A stretch of 64,000 nt of DNA, taken from positions 1 to 64,000 of the forward strand of contig JAGOAS010000006.1 of the NCBI GenBank assembly GCA_017983795.1, given 5' to 3'. Below the pieces are notes generated by a model. The model was not told the origin of the DNA, made no database searches, and saw only the letters and a program-made list of their open reading frames with translations. The stretch is from Piscinibacter sp. GTDB lineage: Bacteria > Pseudomonadota > Gammaproteobacteria > Burkholderiales > Burkholderiaceae_C. Below, piece after piece: positions 29,666 to 41,085 of this stretch (positions within the stretch are counted from its first letter, which is position 1; each line of letters starts with the position of its first letter). Made by a program: the position numbers and the translations under genes.

Positions 29666-30661
29666 ATGGCTTCGTCGAACGATCTCGTGACCGTGCCGCG
29701 CAGCGGCCTGCCGATCGCGCACATGCGCAGCGTGTACCTCGTCGGCGACGTCGAACGCCGCCTCGACAAGCTGCCGCCCAAGGAGCACGAGGGCCTGCGC
29801 TCCACCTACGAGCGCATGCTCGAGAAGGGCCCGGAGCGCTTCCAGGTCAAGCCCTCCGGCCTGCCGGTGATGGACCACCTCTACGACGAGCTGCCCAACT
29901 TCACCGAGGTGCTCGACGACGTGCGCCGCCAGCTCGCGCTGTGCGAAGACAGCCGCGACGCGCTCGAGATCACGCCGCTGCTGCTGCTCGGCCCGCCGGG
30001 CGTCGGCAAGACGCACTTCGCGCGGGCGCTCTCCCAGCTTCTCGGCACCGGCATGGGCTTCATCTCGATGAGCTCGCTGACCGCCGGCTGGGTGCTCTCC
30101 GGCGCGTCCAGCCAGTGGAAGGGTGCGCGCCCCGGCAAGGTGTTCGAGACGCTGGTCGACGGCCAGTACGCCAACCCGGTGATGGTGGTCGACGAGATCG
30201 ACAAGGCCGGCGGCGAACACGCCTACGACCCGCTCGGCGCGCTCTACGGCCTGCTCGAGCACGACACCGCGCACAGCTTCGTCGACGAGTTCGCCGAGGT
30301 GCCGATCGACGCCAGCCAGCTGATCTGGGTGGCCACCGCCAACGACGAGCGCGGCATCCCCGAGCCCATCCTCAACCGCATGAACGTCTACGAGGTGCGC
30401 GCGCCCGACCCCGAGGCCGCGCGCCGCATCGCGGCCAAGCTCTACGCCGGCCTGCGCGCCGAGCACGACTGGGGCGCGCGCTTCGAGTCCGAGCCGCGCG
30501 CCGAGGTGCTGGAGCGCCTGGCCGAGATGGCGCCGCGCGAGATGCGCCGCGCCTGGATGACCGGCTTCGGCAACGCCAAGCTGGCGCGCCGCGACCACAT
30601 CCTGCCCTGCGACCTGCCCGAGCCGGGTTCGCGGCGCGGCGCGATCGGCTTCGTGCAGTAG
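29666..30661 (+). CDS. Lon-type AAA ATPase without protease domain
   Basis: This 331-residue protein has one AAA+ module, Walker [16 protein letters not shown] and Walker [21 protein letters not shown]. The last word, with the tryptophan- and glycine-rich [17 protein letters not shown], is like the Lon core. There is no LON N-domain and no serine-lysine protease domain. The start at 29666 follows an excellent AGGAGG site. Proteins of this shape occur alone in many proteobacteria with unknown roles, perhaps as remodelling ATPases. It is separated from the kinase gene by 79 bases and converges on the next kinase gene. Confidence 0.85.
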   Translation: MASSNDLVTVPRSGLPIAHMRSVYLVGDVERRLDKLPPKEHEGLRSTYERMLEKGPERFQVKPSGLPVMDHLYDELPNFTEVLDDVRRQLALCEDSRDALEITPLLLLGPPGVGKTHFARALSQLLGTGMGFISMSSLTAGWVLSGASSQWKGARPGKVFETLVDGQYANPVMVVDEIDKAGGEHAYDPLGALYGLLEHDTAHSFVDEFAEVPIDASQLIWVATANDERGIPEPILNRMNVYEVRAPDPEAARRIAAKLYAGLRAEHDWGARFESEPRAEVLERLAEMAPREMRRAWMTGFGNAKLARRDHILPCDLPEPGSRRGAIGFVQ

Positions 30662-30668
30662 CACGCGT

Positions 30669-33052
<2,384 letters not shown>

Positions 33053-33056
<4 letters not shown>

Positions 33057-33601
33057 GGCTTGGCCCCCGCACCGTCGATCACGCTGCGCGCGACCTTGAG
33101 CAGCTCGGCGCTCAGGTGCAGCTGGGCGCGTGCCGCAGCATCGCGGTTGACGTCGAAGCGCAGCTGCGTGCCCTCACGCACGAAGCCCACCACGCCGCCG
33201 GCCACCGCGAAGCCTTCGCTCTCGCCGATGGTCAGCAGCCCGGCGGCGGCGGGCGGCGCCTTGCGGCCCTCGCGCTGCGGCACGAACAGCAGCTGGCAGC
33301 CGCGCAGCTCGTCGTCGCGCAGCACCGCGCGCAGCGGCGCCAGCGGCCGGCCCTGCACCTTCTTGCCGTCCAGCGCGGCGAAGGCCGCGGTCCAGGCCGC
33401 GTCGTTGCCGGCGCTGCAGATCTGGAACGGCGCGCCGGCCGGCAGGCTCTCGGCCGGCCATTCGACGAACAGCGCGATGCGGTAGGCGAAGGCCGCCTTC
33501 AGCTCGGCCTCGCCGGCCGCCCGCGGCTGGGCGAGCGCCGATGCCGCCAGGCCCAGGGCCAGGGCGGCAGCGCAGCAGCGCTTGACGAGCAGAGCGGACA
33601 T
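33053..33601 (-). CDS. yfiR: YfiR-like periplasmic protein
   Basis: This 182-residue secreted protein has a signal peptide ending in LAASALAQ. The YfiR family (DUF4154) words are [57 protein letters not shown] and [10 protein letters not shown]. In Pseudomonas YfiR sits in the periplasm and represses the diguanylate cyclase YfiN through its periplasmic domain. Here the neighbour is a kinase of similar sensor domain. The pair C-x-n-C (FQIC and GCQ) could form a disulfide, as in YfiR. Coupling to the kinase gene is by ATGA. Confidence 0.9.
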
Positions 33602-33620
33602 GGCGGGCCGGCAGCCTCGG

Positions 33621-35678
33621 TCAGAAGCTCTGGCGCCAGCGCAGGAAGACGCGGCGTTCGATGCGCGTGGCCGCGGCCAGCATCAGGTCGGGCTGGAACT
33701 CCACCGTCGGCGGGCGCAGCAGGTTGGTGCCGCCGAGCTGGAATTCGGTGGACTTGCCGGCGCACCAGGTCAGCGTGGCATCCAGCGCGGTATAGGCCGC
33801 CACGTGCTGGGCCGGAACGTCGGGCGCGCCACGCTCGCCGGCATGGCGCACACGGGCGTCGAGGCGCCAGTCCGCCGCGAGGTCGATCACGCTGCGCCAG
33901 TGCGCCAGCCAGCGCGGCGTGGCGTACATCAGCCGGTCCAGGCCGGTGGCCGAGGCATCGCCCGGCCCGCGCACGTCGAGATAGCTGGCGCCGAACTGGT
34001 GGCGCCAGCCGCTCGCCGGGCGCCACTCCGCGGCGGCCTCGACGCCGCGCAGATGCACCGTGTAGGGCGCGCCGACCGTATTCACTTCGAGGTGCGGCTG
34101 CGGCAGCGCCACGAACGTCGGCACGCCGCCGATCCTGCTGGCGCCGATGTCGTCGCGCATGCGGTGCGCGAAGGCGGTGAGGTCGAAGGACCAGACCCCG
34201 CCACCCTGCGCGCGAACGCCGAGCTCGAAGGCATCGGTATAGCGGTTGTCGAGCAGGTTGGGATCCTGCGCGCCGCCGGCCAGCAGCTCGATCGGCAGCG
34301 TGCCCGGATTGTCCGGCGTGCCGGGCGGGATGACCGAGATCTTCACCAGGCTGTCGCTCTCGCCGCGCGACACCGTGCGGTTGGCGCGCGACAGCCCGCC
34401 CCACAGCGCGAGGTCGGTCGCCGGGCTGAACAGCAGGCGCAGGTTGGGCTGCAGGTGCGAGCCGCGGTAGATGTCGTGGTCGACGCGTGCGCCGGCTGTG
34501 AGGCGCCAGTGCGAGGGCACGAGCGTCCACTCGTCCTGCGCGTACAGGCTCCATTCGATGCCGCGGCGCTGCTCGGGATCGAACTGCATCCAGTCGGTCG
34601 GGCGGGCCGGCAGATCCATGTGGCGCAGGCCGGCGCCGAGGCTCAGCTCGTGCCCGCTGGCGGCCTGCCAGAGCGCGCCCGCCTCGAGGTCGAGCACGCG
34701 CGTGCGCAGGTCGACGCGGTCGCCGAAGCGCACGGTCTCGGCGGTGAAGGCCGCGCGCAGGTTGGTTGTGAGCTCGGCCGAGACGCGCTGCTCGTGGCGC
34801 GCGGCCAGCAGCGCGCGGTCGACCGCCAGCCGCAGCGGCAGCGGCTGCAGGTAGGGCGGCACGTAGAGCGCCTCTTCCTGCAGTTCGTCGGATTTCGAGC
34901 GCAGCACCTGCGCCTCCAGCGTGCTGTGCGCATCGGCGCTCCAGCGCCGATCCCAGCGCGCATCGGCCATCGCCTGGCGGTTGGAATCGTTGGCATCGCC
35001 GCCGGCCACGTCGCGCCCGGCGCTGCCTTGGTCGGCCATCGCGCCGATGCGCCACGCCGAGCCTTCGCCGGCCTCGGCGCCGTGGCGCGCGCGCAGCATG
35101 CGGCGGCCGCCGTCGCCGATGGCCACGTCGACGAGCTTGCCGGGCGTCTCGCCGGCCTCCTTGGTGATGATGTTGATGACACCGTTGACGGCGTTGGAGC
35201 CCCACACCGAGCCGGCCGGACCGTGCAGCACCTCGATGCGCTCGATGGTGTCCAGCGGCACGCGCTCGGCTTCCCAGATCACGCCCGAGTAGAGCGGCGA
35301 ATAGACGCTGCGCCCGTCCACCAGCACCAGCAGCTTGTTGGCATAACGGCCGGTGAAGCCGCGCGTCGAGATGCCCCAGCGCGAGCCGGACAGCTGCGCC
35401 ACGTCGAGCCCGGGCACCAGGCGCAAGGCCTCGGGCAGGTTGCGCGCGCCGCTGCTGCGGATGTCGTCCGCCGTGATCACGTGCATGGCCGCCGGCACCT
35501 CGGCGAGGTGCTGCGTCTTGCGCGAGGCCGACACCACCTCGATGCGCATCAGGTCTTCGAGCGAGAGATCGGCCAGCTGCGCGCTCGTCGCGCCCGCGGC
35601 GTGGCCGGCCAGCAGCGCCGCCGCGAGGGCGATGGCCAGCGGCGTGCGGCGTGCGGCGGGACGGGGCTTCAAGCTCAT
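33621..35678 (-). CDS. TonB-dependent outer-membrane receptor
   Basis: This 685-residue receptor has a signal peptide (AIALAAALLAGHAAGA), then LSLEDLMRIEVVSASRKTQ, a TonB-box-like region. The plug domain has AAMHVITADDIRSSGARNL, VPGLDVAQLSGSRWG and VLHGPAGSVWGSNAVNGVI. The barrel ends with RRVFLRWRQSF, with terminal Phe. Receptors with this N-terminus are usually found beside yfiR-like and kinase genes, as here, and their ligand is mostly unknown (iron chelate, vitamin or carbohydrate). The start MSLKPRP at 35678 gives a normal signal peptide; the open frame continues 111 bases upstream without one. Confidence 0.92.
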   Translation of the reverse strand: MSLKPRPAARRTPLAIALAAALLAGHAAGATSAQLADLSLEDLMRIEVVSASRKTQHLAEVPAAMHVITADDIRSSGARNLPEALRLVPGLDVAQLSGSRWGISTRGFTGRYANKLLVLVDGRSVYSPLYSGVIWEAERVPLDTIERIEVLHGPAGSVWGSNAVNGVINIITKEAGETPGKLVDVAIGDGGRRMLRARHGAEAGEGSAWRIGAMADQGSAGRDVAGGDANDSNRQAMADARWDRRWSADAHSTLEAQVLRSKSDELQEEALYVPPYLQPLPLRLAVDRALLAARHEQRVSAELTTNLRAAFTAETVRFGDRVDLRTRVLDLEAGALWQAASGHELSLGAGLRHMDLPARPTDWMQFDPEQRRGIEWSLYAQDEWTLVPSHWRLTAGARVDHDIYRGSHLQPNLRLLFSPATDLALWGGLSRANRTVSRGESDSLVKISVIPPGTPDNPGTLPIELLAGGAQDPNLLDNRYTDAFELGVRAQGGGVWSFDLTAFAHRMRDDIGASRIGGVPTFVALPQPHLEVNTVGAPYTVHLRGVEAAAEWRPASGWRHQFGASYLDVRGPGDASATGLDRLMYATPRWLAHWRSVIDLAADWRLDARVRHAGERGAPDVPAQHVAAYTALDATLTWCAGKSTEFQLGGTNLLRPPTVEFQPDLMLAAATRIERRVFLRWRQSF

Positions 35679-35803
35679 GGTGCAGGCGCTTTCGGGGCTC
35701 GGGTTGATCATTCGATATGCATCGACAGTCATAGTGTCCGATGGCGACTCACTTCTGACGCAGTGGGAGACAACACTTCCATGCGGCATCGGTCACGCGC
35801 GCC

Positions 35804-37558
35804 TCAGGCGGCGGAGAGGCCGACGGTGGCCTGGCCGCGCGTCAGGCAATGGCGGCCGGCCTGCTTGCCGGCGTACATCGCCGCGTCGGCGCGCTTGAGC
35901 AGGCTGTTGGCATCGCGGCCATCGAGCGGCGCGAGCGCGTAGCCGATGGTGATGCCGACGCGGCAGGCCTGGTCCGCGGCCACGAAGGGCTCGCGGAAGC
36001 CGTCGAGCAGCTTGCGGCCGAGCGCCTGCGCATCGGCGTCGCCGCTCAGGCCGGCGGCGACGACCACGAACTCGTCGCCGCCCAGGCGGGCGACCACGTC
36101 GCTGCCGCGCAGCAGCGCCTGCAGGCGCCGCGCCACGCCGACCAGCACCTCGTCACCGGCCTCGTGGCCGAGGCGGTCGTTGACGGGCTTGAAGCCGTCG
36201 AGGTCGAGCAGGTAGACGGCCGTGAGGCGCTGCGCCGAGCTGCGCGCCAGCGCCTGCTCGAGCGCTTCCGAGAGGCCGCGCCGGTTCGGCAGGCCGGTGA
36301 GCGAATCGGTCAGCGCCAGCGAGCGCAGCGCGTCGCGCTCGAGGTGGGCGCGCTGCGCCGAGGCGCGCAGGTCTTCGAGGCGCACCGCCAGCACGCGCAT
36401 CCACATCAGCATCTCGAACATCGCGCCGACCTGGAAGGCGTTCTCGGTGAGGTCGGTGGCGCCGAGCCAGCCGCGCAGCAGCGCCGCCATCGTCAGCGTC
36501 GCCAGCGAGTAAGCGCCCCAGCCGATCAGCATGTAGATGCCGACGCGCTCGCGTGCCCGTGCGCGCGCCCAGGCCGCCGGGATCGCCAGCAGCATCGGCA
36601 TCGGCCCGAGCACGGTGGCGATCTTCTGCGCCAGCCGGTAGTCGATCGCGCCGGCGACGAAGGCCAGCGCCGCCACGCCCGCCAGTGCGCCGACGCCATG
36701 CAGGCCACGCGCCAGGCGCGGCTGGATCAGCCGGATCTGCAGCGCACGCTCGACGAACCAGCAGCCGCCGACGATGGCCACCAGCACGGCCATGGGTGCG
36801 AGGTTGATGCTCAGCCACTCGTTGTCGCCCCACAGGTGCTGCGGGCCGAGGCCGGAGTAGGAGAAGAAGAACAGCCCGGTGCCGCCGATGACCAGCGCGT
36901 AGGCGAAGAACATGCCGTCGCGCACCACGGTCCACTGGATCAGGCTGTAGAGCAGCAGGCACAGCATGGCGCCGGCCATCAGGCCCTGCACCAGCTGGCG
37001 ATGCGCCTCGCGGGCGTGGAAGGCCTCGGGCGTGGAGATCACGATCGGCAGCAGCATCGAGCTGCGCGTCTGCACGCGCAGCAGCAGCTCGTGCTGCGTG
37101 CCCGGCTCCAGCATCAGCGTCGCGGCGTGCACGGCGCTGGGGATGGGGTGCTGCGAGAAGGGCAGCGCGCGGCCCATCAGCAGCGGCGCGGCACCGGAGG
37201 CGGGCGCAGTGTGGATCTCGACGCGGTCGATCGACGCGTAATCCACCGACAGCACCCATTGGCGCGGCGCATCGGCGGCGCTGTGCAGGTTCATCAGGAT
37301 CCAGACCGGCTCGGCGCGCGGGCCGAGGTTGGCATGGGGGCCAGCCGGCGCCGCGAATTCGGCGCGGCGCGCCAGCGCCTCGCGCGCGCTCATCACGCCC
37401 GACGGATCGGCCAGCACACGCAGCGCGGGCCAGGCCTCGACGCTGCGCGTGCCGGCGTCGAGCGCGATCACGCCGGCCAGCGCCGGCACGGCGCTCAGCC
37501 AGAGCAGCAGCGCGGCACAGGCACGCGAGAAGAAGACGAGATGACCCACCTTCTGCAC
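35804..37558 (-). CDS. Membrane diguanylate cyclase with 7TM-DISM sensor
   Basis: This 584-residue protein has a signal-like first helix, a periplasmic 7TMR-DISM extracellular domain (VWILMNLHSAADAPRQWVLS and DRVEIHTA), seven membrane helices, and a C-terminal GGDEF domain. The active-site loop is LGGDEFVV (GGDEF from residue 493), five residues after an RGSD inhibitory site, so the cyclase should be active and product-inhibited. It makes cyclic di-GMP. It lies upstream of the TonB receptor on the same strand and may belong to the same control system. The 125-base gap between them shows no clear promoter. Confidence 0.93.
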   Translation of the reverse strand: MQKVGHLVFFSRACAALLLWLSAVPALAGVIALDAGTRSVEAWPALRVLADPSGVMSAREALARRAEFAAPAGPHANLGPRAEPVWILMNLHSAADAPRQWVLSVDYASIDRVEIHTAPASGAAPLLMGRALPFSQHPIPSAVHAATLMLEPGTQHELLLRVQTRSSMLLPIVISTPEAFHAREAHRQLVQGLMAGAMLCLLLYSLIQWTVVRDGMFFAYALVIGGTGLFFFSYSGLGPQHLWGDNEWLSINLAPMAVLVAIVGGCWFVERALQIRLIQPRLARGLHGVGALAGVAALAFVAGAIDYRLAQKIATVLGPMPMLLAIPAAWARARARERVGIYMLIGWGAYSLATLTMAALLRGWLGATDLTENAFQVGAMFEMLMWMRVLAVRLEDLRASAQRAHLERDALRSLALTDSLTGLPNRRGLSEALEQALARSSAQRLTAVYLLDLDGFKPVNDRLGHEAGDEVLVGVARRLQALLRGSDVVARLGGDEFVVVAAGLSGDADAQALGRKLLDGFREPFVAADQACRVGITIGYALAPLDGRDANSLLKRADAAMYAGKQAGRHCLTRGQATVGLSAA

Positions 37559-37632
37559 ATCGGCCGGCGCGCTGCGAACTTGAGCCTGCGCCGTGCGAAG
37601 CGTGGCATCGAGCCCGTTTCGGCGTCGCTATC

Positions 37633-38538
37633 ATGGCCCGCATGCCCGTCTCGCTCGCCGGCCAGCTGGTGGTGGCCATCTCCTCGCGCGCCCTCTTCGA
37701 CTTCGAGGAGGAGAACCAGGTCTTCGAGGCCGAGGACGACCGCGCCTACATGCAGCTGCAGCTCGAGCGCCTGGAGCGCGCCGCCAAGCCGGGCGTGGCC
37801 TTCTCGCTGGTGAACAAGCTGCTCGCCTTCAACACGCCGGGCTTGCCGCGCGTGGAGGTGGTGATCCTGTCGCGCAACGATCCGGTCTCGGGCATGCGCG
37901 TCTTCCGCTCGGCGCGCCACTACGGGCTGCCCATCCAGCGCGGCGTATTCACGCGCGGCGAATCGCCCTGGCGCTACCTGCGCCCGCTGGCGGCCAACCT
38001 GTTTCTCTCCACCAACGAGGCCGACGTGCGCTCGGCGCTGGCCGCCGGCGTGCCCGCCGCGCGCGTCTACCCGCAGTCGGCGCGCGCCTCCGACGCGCAT
38101 CCCGACGAGGTGCGCATTGCCTTCGACGGCGATGCGGTGCTGTTCTCCGACGAGGCCGAGCGCGTCTTCCAGAGCCAGGGGCTGGATGCCTTCCAGCACC
38201 ACGAGCATGCACGCGCCGCGACGCCGCTCGCGCCCGGGCCGTTCAAGCCGCTGCTCGAGGCGCTGCAGCAGCTGCAGCGCGAGCCGGGGCGCGACATGCG
38301 CATCCGCACCGCGCTGGTGACGGCGCGCAGCGCGCCGGCGCACGAGCGCGCCATCCGCACGCTGATGGACTGGCACATCGACGTCGACGAGGCGATGTTC
38401 CTCGGCGGCCTGCCCAAGGGCGAGTTCCTGCGCGAGTTCGAGCCCGATTTCTTCTTCGACGACCAGACCGGCCACATCGAGAACGCCGCGCCGCACGTGC
38501 CGGCCGGGCACGTGGCCGCCGGCGTGGCCAACGGCTGA
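37633..38538 (+). CDS. 5'-nucleotidase (cytosolic type)
   Basis: This 301-residue protein matches the bacterial 5'-nucleotidase family related to eukaryotic cytosolic NT5C1. The words VVAISSRALFDFEEENQVFE, VEVVILSRNDPVSGMRVFRSA and VRIAFDGDAVLFSDEAERV are characteristic; FDGDAVLFSDEAE is the phosphatase motif region of a HAD-like fold. It would dephosphorylate nucleoside monophosphates. A second start MPVSL four codons later is possible. It diverges from the cyclase gene by 74 bases and converges on the next small gene. Confidence 0.88.
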   Translation: MARMPVSLAGQLVVAISSRALFDFEEENQVFEAEDDRAYMQLQLERLERAAKPGVAFSLVNKLLAFNTPGLPRVEVVILSRNDPVSGMRVFRSARHYGLPIQRGVFTRGESPWRYLRPLAANLFLSTNEADVRSALAAGVPAARVYPQSARASDAHPDEVRIAFDGDAVLFSDEAERVFQSQGLDAFQHHEHARAATPLAPGPFKPLLEALQQLQREPGRDMRIRTALVTARSAPAHERAIRTLMDWHIDVDEAMFLGGLPKGEFLREFEPDFFFDDQTGHIENAAPHVPAGHVAAGVANG

Positions 38539-38544
38539 GCCGCT

Positions 38545-38856
38545 TCAGCCGAGCAGCCGCGCGCCCAGGCGCTCGAGCAGCGGGCGCCGCTCCCAGGACT
38601 GCAGCGCGCGCGAGGCGAACTCGTGGCCGCGGCGGTTGAGGCGGAAGTAGCGGATGTGCTCGAAGCCTTCGGGGTTGTGAAACTCGTCGATCAGCGCGTA
38701 GTCGGCCAGCGTGCGGAAGGCCGAGCCGACCACGCCGCCGTCGATCGAGCAGCCGCCCCAGCTCTCGCTGGCGTGCACCAGCACATGGCCCTGGTGCAAC
38801 GAACGCAGCGCGTCGACGAACTCTCCGCGATTGGCGATGATGGGCGCTCGGTCCAT
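38545..38856 (-). CDS. Small hypothetical protein
   Basis: This 103-residue protein is of unknown function. Notable words are HVLVHASESWGGCSIDGGVVGSAF and YFRLNRRGHEFASRALQSW; the tail (FRLNRRGHEFA) looks like the end of a winged-helix fold. The start at MDRAPIIANRG is chosen because the preceding 33 codons (to 38955) are Ala/Pro/Gly-rich without structure. It overlaps no neighbour and lies between the 5'-nucleotidase and the RES toxin gene. Confidence 0.6.
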   Translation of the reverse strand: MDRAPIIANRGEFVDALRSLHQGHVLVHASESWGGCSIDGGVVGSAFRTLADYALIDEFHNPEGFEHIRYFRLNRRGHEFASRALQSWERRPLLERLGARLLG

Positions 38857-38974
38857 GGCCCCATCTTCGGCCGCGGCGAAAGCCCCTGCAGGCGGAAATG
38901 CCGCGCCTTCGCCGGCCAGTCCCGCGGGACGCGGCGGCGGTGTGGCAAAGCTCACGCGGGGCGCACGTCCCGCT

Positions 38975-39517
38975 TCACGAGATCAATGGCCGCACCAGCG
39001 GCAGCACGGATTCAGGCGGCGCGCCGCCGTCGACGGCCAGCCAGCCGCGAACGTCCGCATCGCCGAACAGTACCCACACGCGCCCGTCGCGCGCCGGCGC
39101 GGCCGTCGCGACGCCGGATACGGTCGCGTGCGATCCGCTGGCACCTCCGGGCAGCAGTGCTGCACTCGGCGCCTCGAGCCGCTCGGCGCCGGCCGCACGA
39201 AGGCTTCGCGCGGCCGCCTGGCATTCGGCGTAGCTCGTCACACCGCCCTGAAGCACGGCGTCGGGCAACGCGGGCGTCGCAAAGCCGTCCTCGGGCAATT
39301 CGACGGCCCACAGCGAGCGCTTCACGCCGGCCAGATCGCTCGGGTCGGTGATCTCCTCGTGGCGCAGGAATTCGGCCCACGCTCCGGTGGGCGTGTCGGC
39401 GAAGTAGTTGGCTGGCCCCTCGCCCGGCCCGTGCCAGCGCGCCTCGGGCTGCACAGCCGACAACCAGAGGAAGCCGAAGCGCGAGTCGCAGTGCCGGAAG
39501 CCGATGCGTGTGCTCAT
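38975..39517 (-). CDS. RES-domain toxin
   Basis: This 180-residue protein matches the RES domain, NAD+-degrading toxins whose name comes from conserved Arg, Glu and Ser. The arginine is in PEARWHGPGEGPANYF and the glutamate in GAWAEFLRHEEI; the word LWAVELPEDG follows. Some characterised members deplete NAD+ (for example ParT modifies Prs; MbcT is a NAD+ phosphorylase). The start overlaps the stop of the upstream antitoxin gene by ATGA, the usual order. Whether the Ser is intact cannot be assigned with certainty by eye. Confidence 0.85.
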   Translation of the reverse strand: MSTRIGFRHCDSRFGFLWLSAVQPEARWHGPGEGPANYFADTPTGAWAEFLRHEEITDPSDLAGVKRSLWAVELPEDGFATPALPDAVLQGGVTSYAECQAAARSLRAAGAERLEAPSAALLPGGASGSHATVSGVATAAPARDGRVWVLFGDADVRGWLAVDGGAPPESVLPLVRPLIS

Positions 39518-40167
39518 GCCGCCAGCGGTTGCGCCCCCGACAGCACGCCGGCCAGCGCACGCACGCGCGCCGCCGCGTCGTCGTCGGGCGTCCACGCGGC
39601 GCCCAGTGTCTGCCGTGGGCTCTTGCCGTCGAGCTGGCTGCGCGGCCGCTCGAACCAGCGCCGGATCCCGAAGTCGTTATAGGCACCAGCCAGGTCGGCC
39701 ACCACCATCGCCAGCCAGTGCAGCCGAGCCGCCACCTCGTCCGGGGTGGCGCGCTCGCCGCTCGCGTAACGCCGCAGCGAACTGGCGCCGACGCCCAGCA
39801 ACTCGACCAGCACCTCGTCGCCGAACACGCCGCGCATCGACGGCCACTCGGTGCTCGGCGTCGCCGAGGCTTCGAGCGCCTCGCTCAGCCGATCCAGACC
39901 GTCGGCGACGCGCCGCTGCGTGGCATCGTCGATCGCCTGCGCGGGTTCGACCGCCAGCGGCGCCAGGATGAGGCCCGCGTTCGCCCCGATGCCGTGGCGC
40001 TGCAGCGCCGTGGCCAGGCGCTTGACCACCGCTGCGTCGAGTCGGGTGACGGGCTTGCCGGCCAGCACGCCCATGGCCACGCTGCGCGTCAGCAGCGCCG
40101 CCAGCGTGGCACCGAGTGCAGCACCCCAAGGTGGAAGCGCATCGGGTGATATTCGGACTTCGATCAT
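39514..40167 (-). CDS. Xre/MbcA/ParS-type antitoxin
   Basis: This 217-residue protein is the partner of the RES toxin. The C-terminal DUF2384-like part has MRGVFGDEVLVELLGVGASSL and RYASGERATPDEVAARLHWL, and AYNDFGIRRWFERPRSQL, the toxin-binding words of RES-Xre systems. The N-terminal 100 residues are longer than in many antitoxins and include a helical region (VAMGVLAGKPVTRLDAAVVKRL). The start MIEVRISPDA at 40167 is the only methionine near the family start. It should repress its own promoter. Confidence 0.85.
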   Translation of the reverse strand: MIEVRISPDALPPWGAALGATLAALLTRSVAMGVLAGKPVTRLDAAVVKRLATALQRHGIGANAGLILAPLAVEPAQAIDDATQRRVADGLDRLSEALEASATPSTEWPSMRGVFGDEVLVELLGVGASSLRRYASGERATPDEVAARLHWLAMVVADLAGAYNDFGIRRWFERPRSQLDGKSPRQTLGAAWTPDDDAAARVRALAGVLSGAQPLAA

Positions 40168-40202
40168 GTTCCAATGATAATCCAGGCTCGCAACGCCTGT
40201 AC

Positions 40203-40937
40203 TCAGACGTGCACGTGCCGCCGCAGCTTCTCCAGATCCAGCACCCTCACCCCGCCGTACTCGATGCCGATCAGCCCCTCGGCCTGCAGCGAGCGCAGCG
40301 CCTCGTTGACGCGCTGGCGCGAGAGCCCGACTAGGTAGCCGAGCTCCTGCTGGGTGATGCGCAGCAGCGTGCCGACGCCGGGGTAGAGCACAGGGTGGAA
40401 CAGCGCCGCGAGGCTGCGCGCAACGCGCGTGTCGGGGTCGTTGAGGCGGTCGATCTCGCGCGCCGCGATGAACTGGCCGAGCCGCTCGTTGAGCTGGTTC
40501 ATCACGTAGCGGTTGAACGGGATGCTGCGCTCGAGCAGCCAGAAAAAGGTGTCGATGTCGATGCCCGCCACCACGCTGCGCCGCAGCGGCTCGATGTTGT
40601 AGCGGTAGACCTCGCGCTTGAGCACCGTGCCCTCGCCGAACCAGGCGCCCGGCGGCACGCCGGTGAAGGTGATCGCGAAGCCGAGCGAGCTGTCGTTGCT
40701 CATCTTGAGCAGCCCGTCGAGCACGCCGAACCAGTAGTTGGCCTGGCGGCCGATCTTGCAGACGAAGTCGCCCGGGCTGGCCTCGACGACGCGCAGCGCG
40801 GCGATCACGCGCTGCCGGTCCGCCGCCTCCAGCAGGCCCAGCCACGGAATCATCTCGAGCTCGGCCGCCGAGGGCGAGCGCGCCCGCTGGCGCAGCGAAC
40901 CGGGGCGCAGATCGGCGTCGGTGGTCGGAGTGTTCAT
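40203..40937 (-). CDS. Crp/Fnr family transcription regulator
   Basis: This 244-residue regulator has a cyclic-nucleotide-like sensor domain (WLGLLEAADRQRVIAALRVVE, GAWFGEGTVLKREVYRY) and a C-terminal winged helix (ITQQELGYLVGLSRQRVNEAL). The recognition helix reads SRQRVNEAL: compared with CRP (SRETVGRIL), the base-contacting Glu and second Arg are Gln and Glu. There is no N-terminal Fe-S cysteine set, so it is not a true Fnr. It diverges from the acyl-CoA ligase operon, and a perfect palindrome lies in the shared region. Confidence 0.92.
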   Translation of the reverse strand: MNTPTTDADLRPGSLRQRARSPSAAELEMIPWLGLLEAADRQRVIAALRVVEASPGDFVCKIGRQANYWFGVLDGLLKMSNDSSLGFAITFTGVPPGAWFGEGTVLKREVYRYNIEPLRRSVVAGIDIDTFFWLLERSIPFNRYVMNQLNERLGQFIAAREIDRLNDPDTRVARSLAALFHPVLYPGVGTLLRITQQELGYLVGLSRQRVNEALRSLQAEGLIGIEYGGVRVLDLEKLRRHVHV

Positions 40938-41015
40938 GCGCCTGCGCCTTGACGGCGCGCTGACAACGGGGTCGCGGGATCCCTGGGGAAACTCCCCTCG
41001 GGTGTGTCCCGGAGA

Positions 41016-41033
41016 TTGTCGTCACAACGACAA
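41016..41033. promoter_or_regulatory. Crp/Fnr-type operator palindrome
   Basis: TTGTCGT and ACGACAA are perfect inverted repeats separated by four bases (CACA), the 7-4-7 architecture of Crp/Fnr operators. The centre lies at 41024.5. It stands between the regulator gene and the operon it should control, and is the only such palindrome noticed in the 148-base intergenic region. Confidence 0.7.
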
Positions 41034-41053
41034 CACGGCGTCAAACTTGTTCC

Positions 41054-41059
41054 TACAGT
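41054..41059 (+). promoter_or_regulatory. -10 box of the acyl-CoA ligase operon
   Basis: TACAGT matches the -10 consensus at four of six bases. It puts the transcript start near 41066, so the operator centre is at -41.5, the position at which a class II activator contacts RNA polymerase. No -35 box is present at the usual spacing, as expected for an activated promoter. Confidence 0.5.
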
Positions 41060-41085
41060 CCAGCCACCGAGAGGAGACGCCCGCG

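Noticed and set aside
40168-40202. Promoter for the Xre/RES pair (TATCAT-like box)
   Set aside because: A -10-like word exists on the minus strand, but no -35 box at workable spacing and no clear dyad operator could be found.
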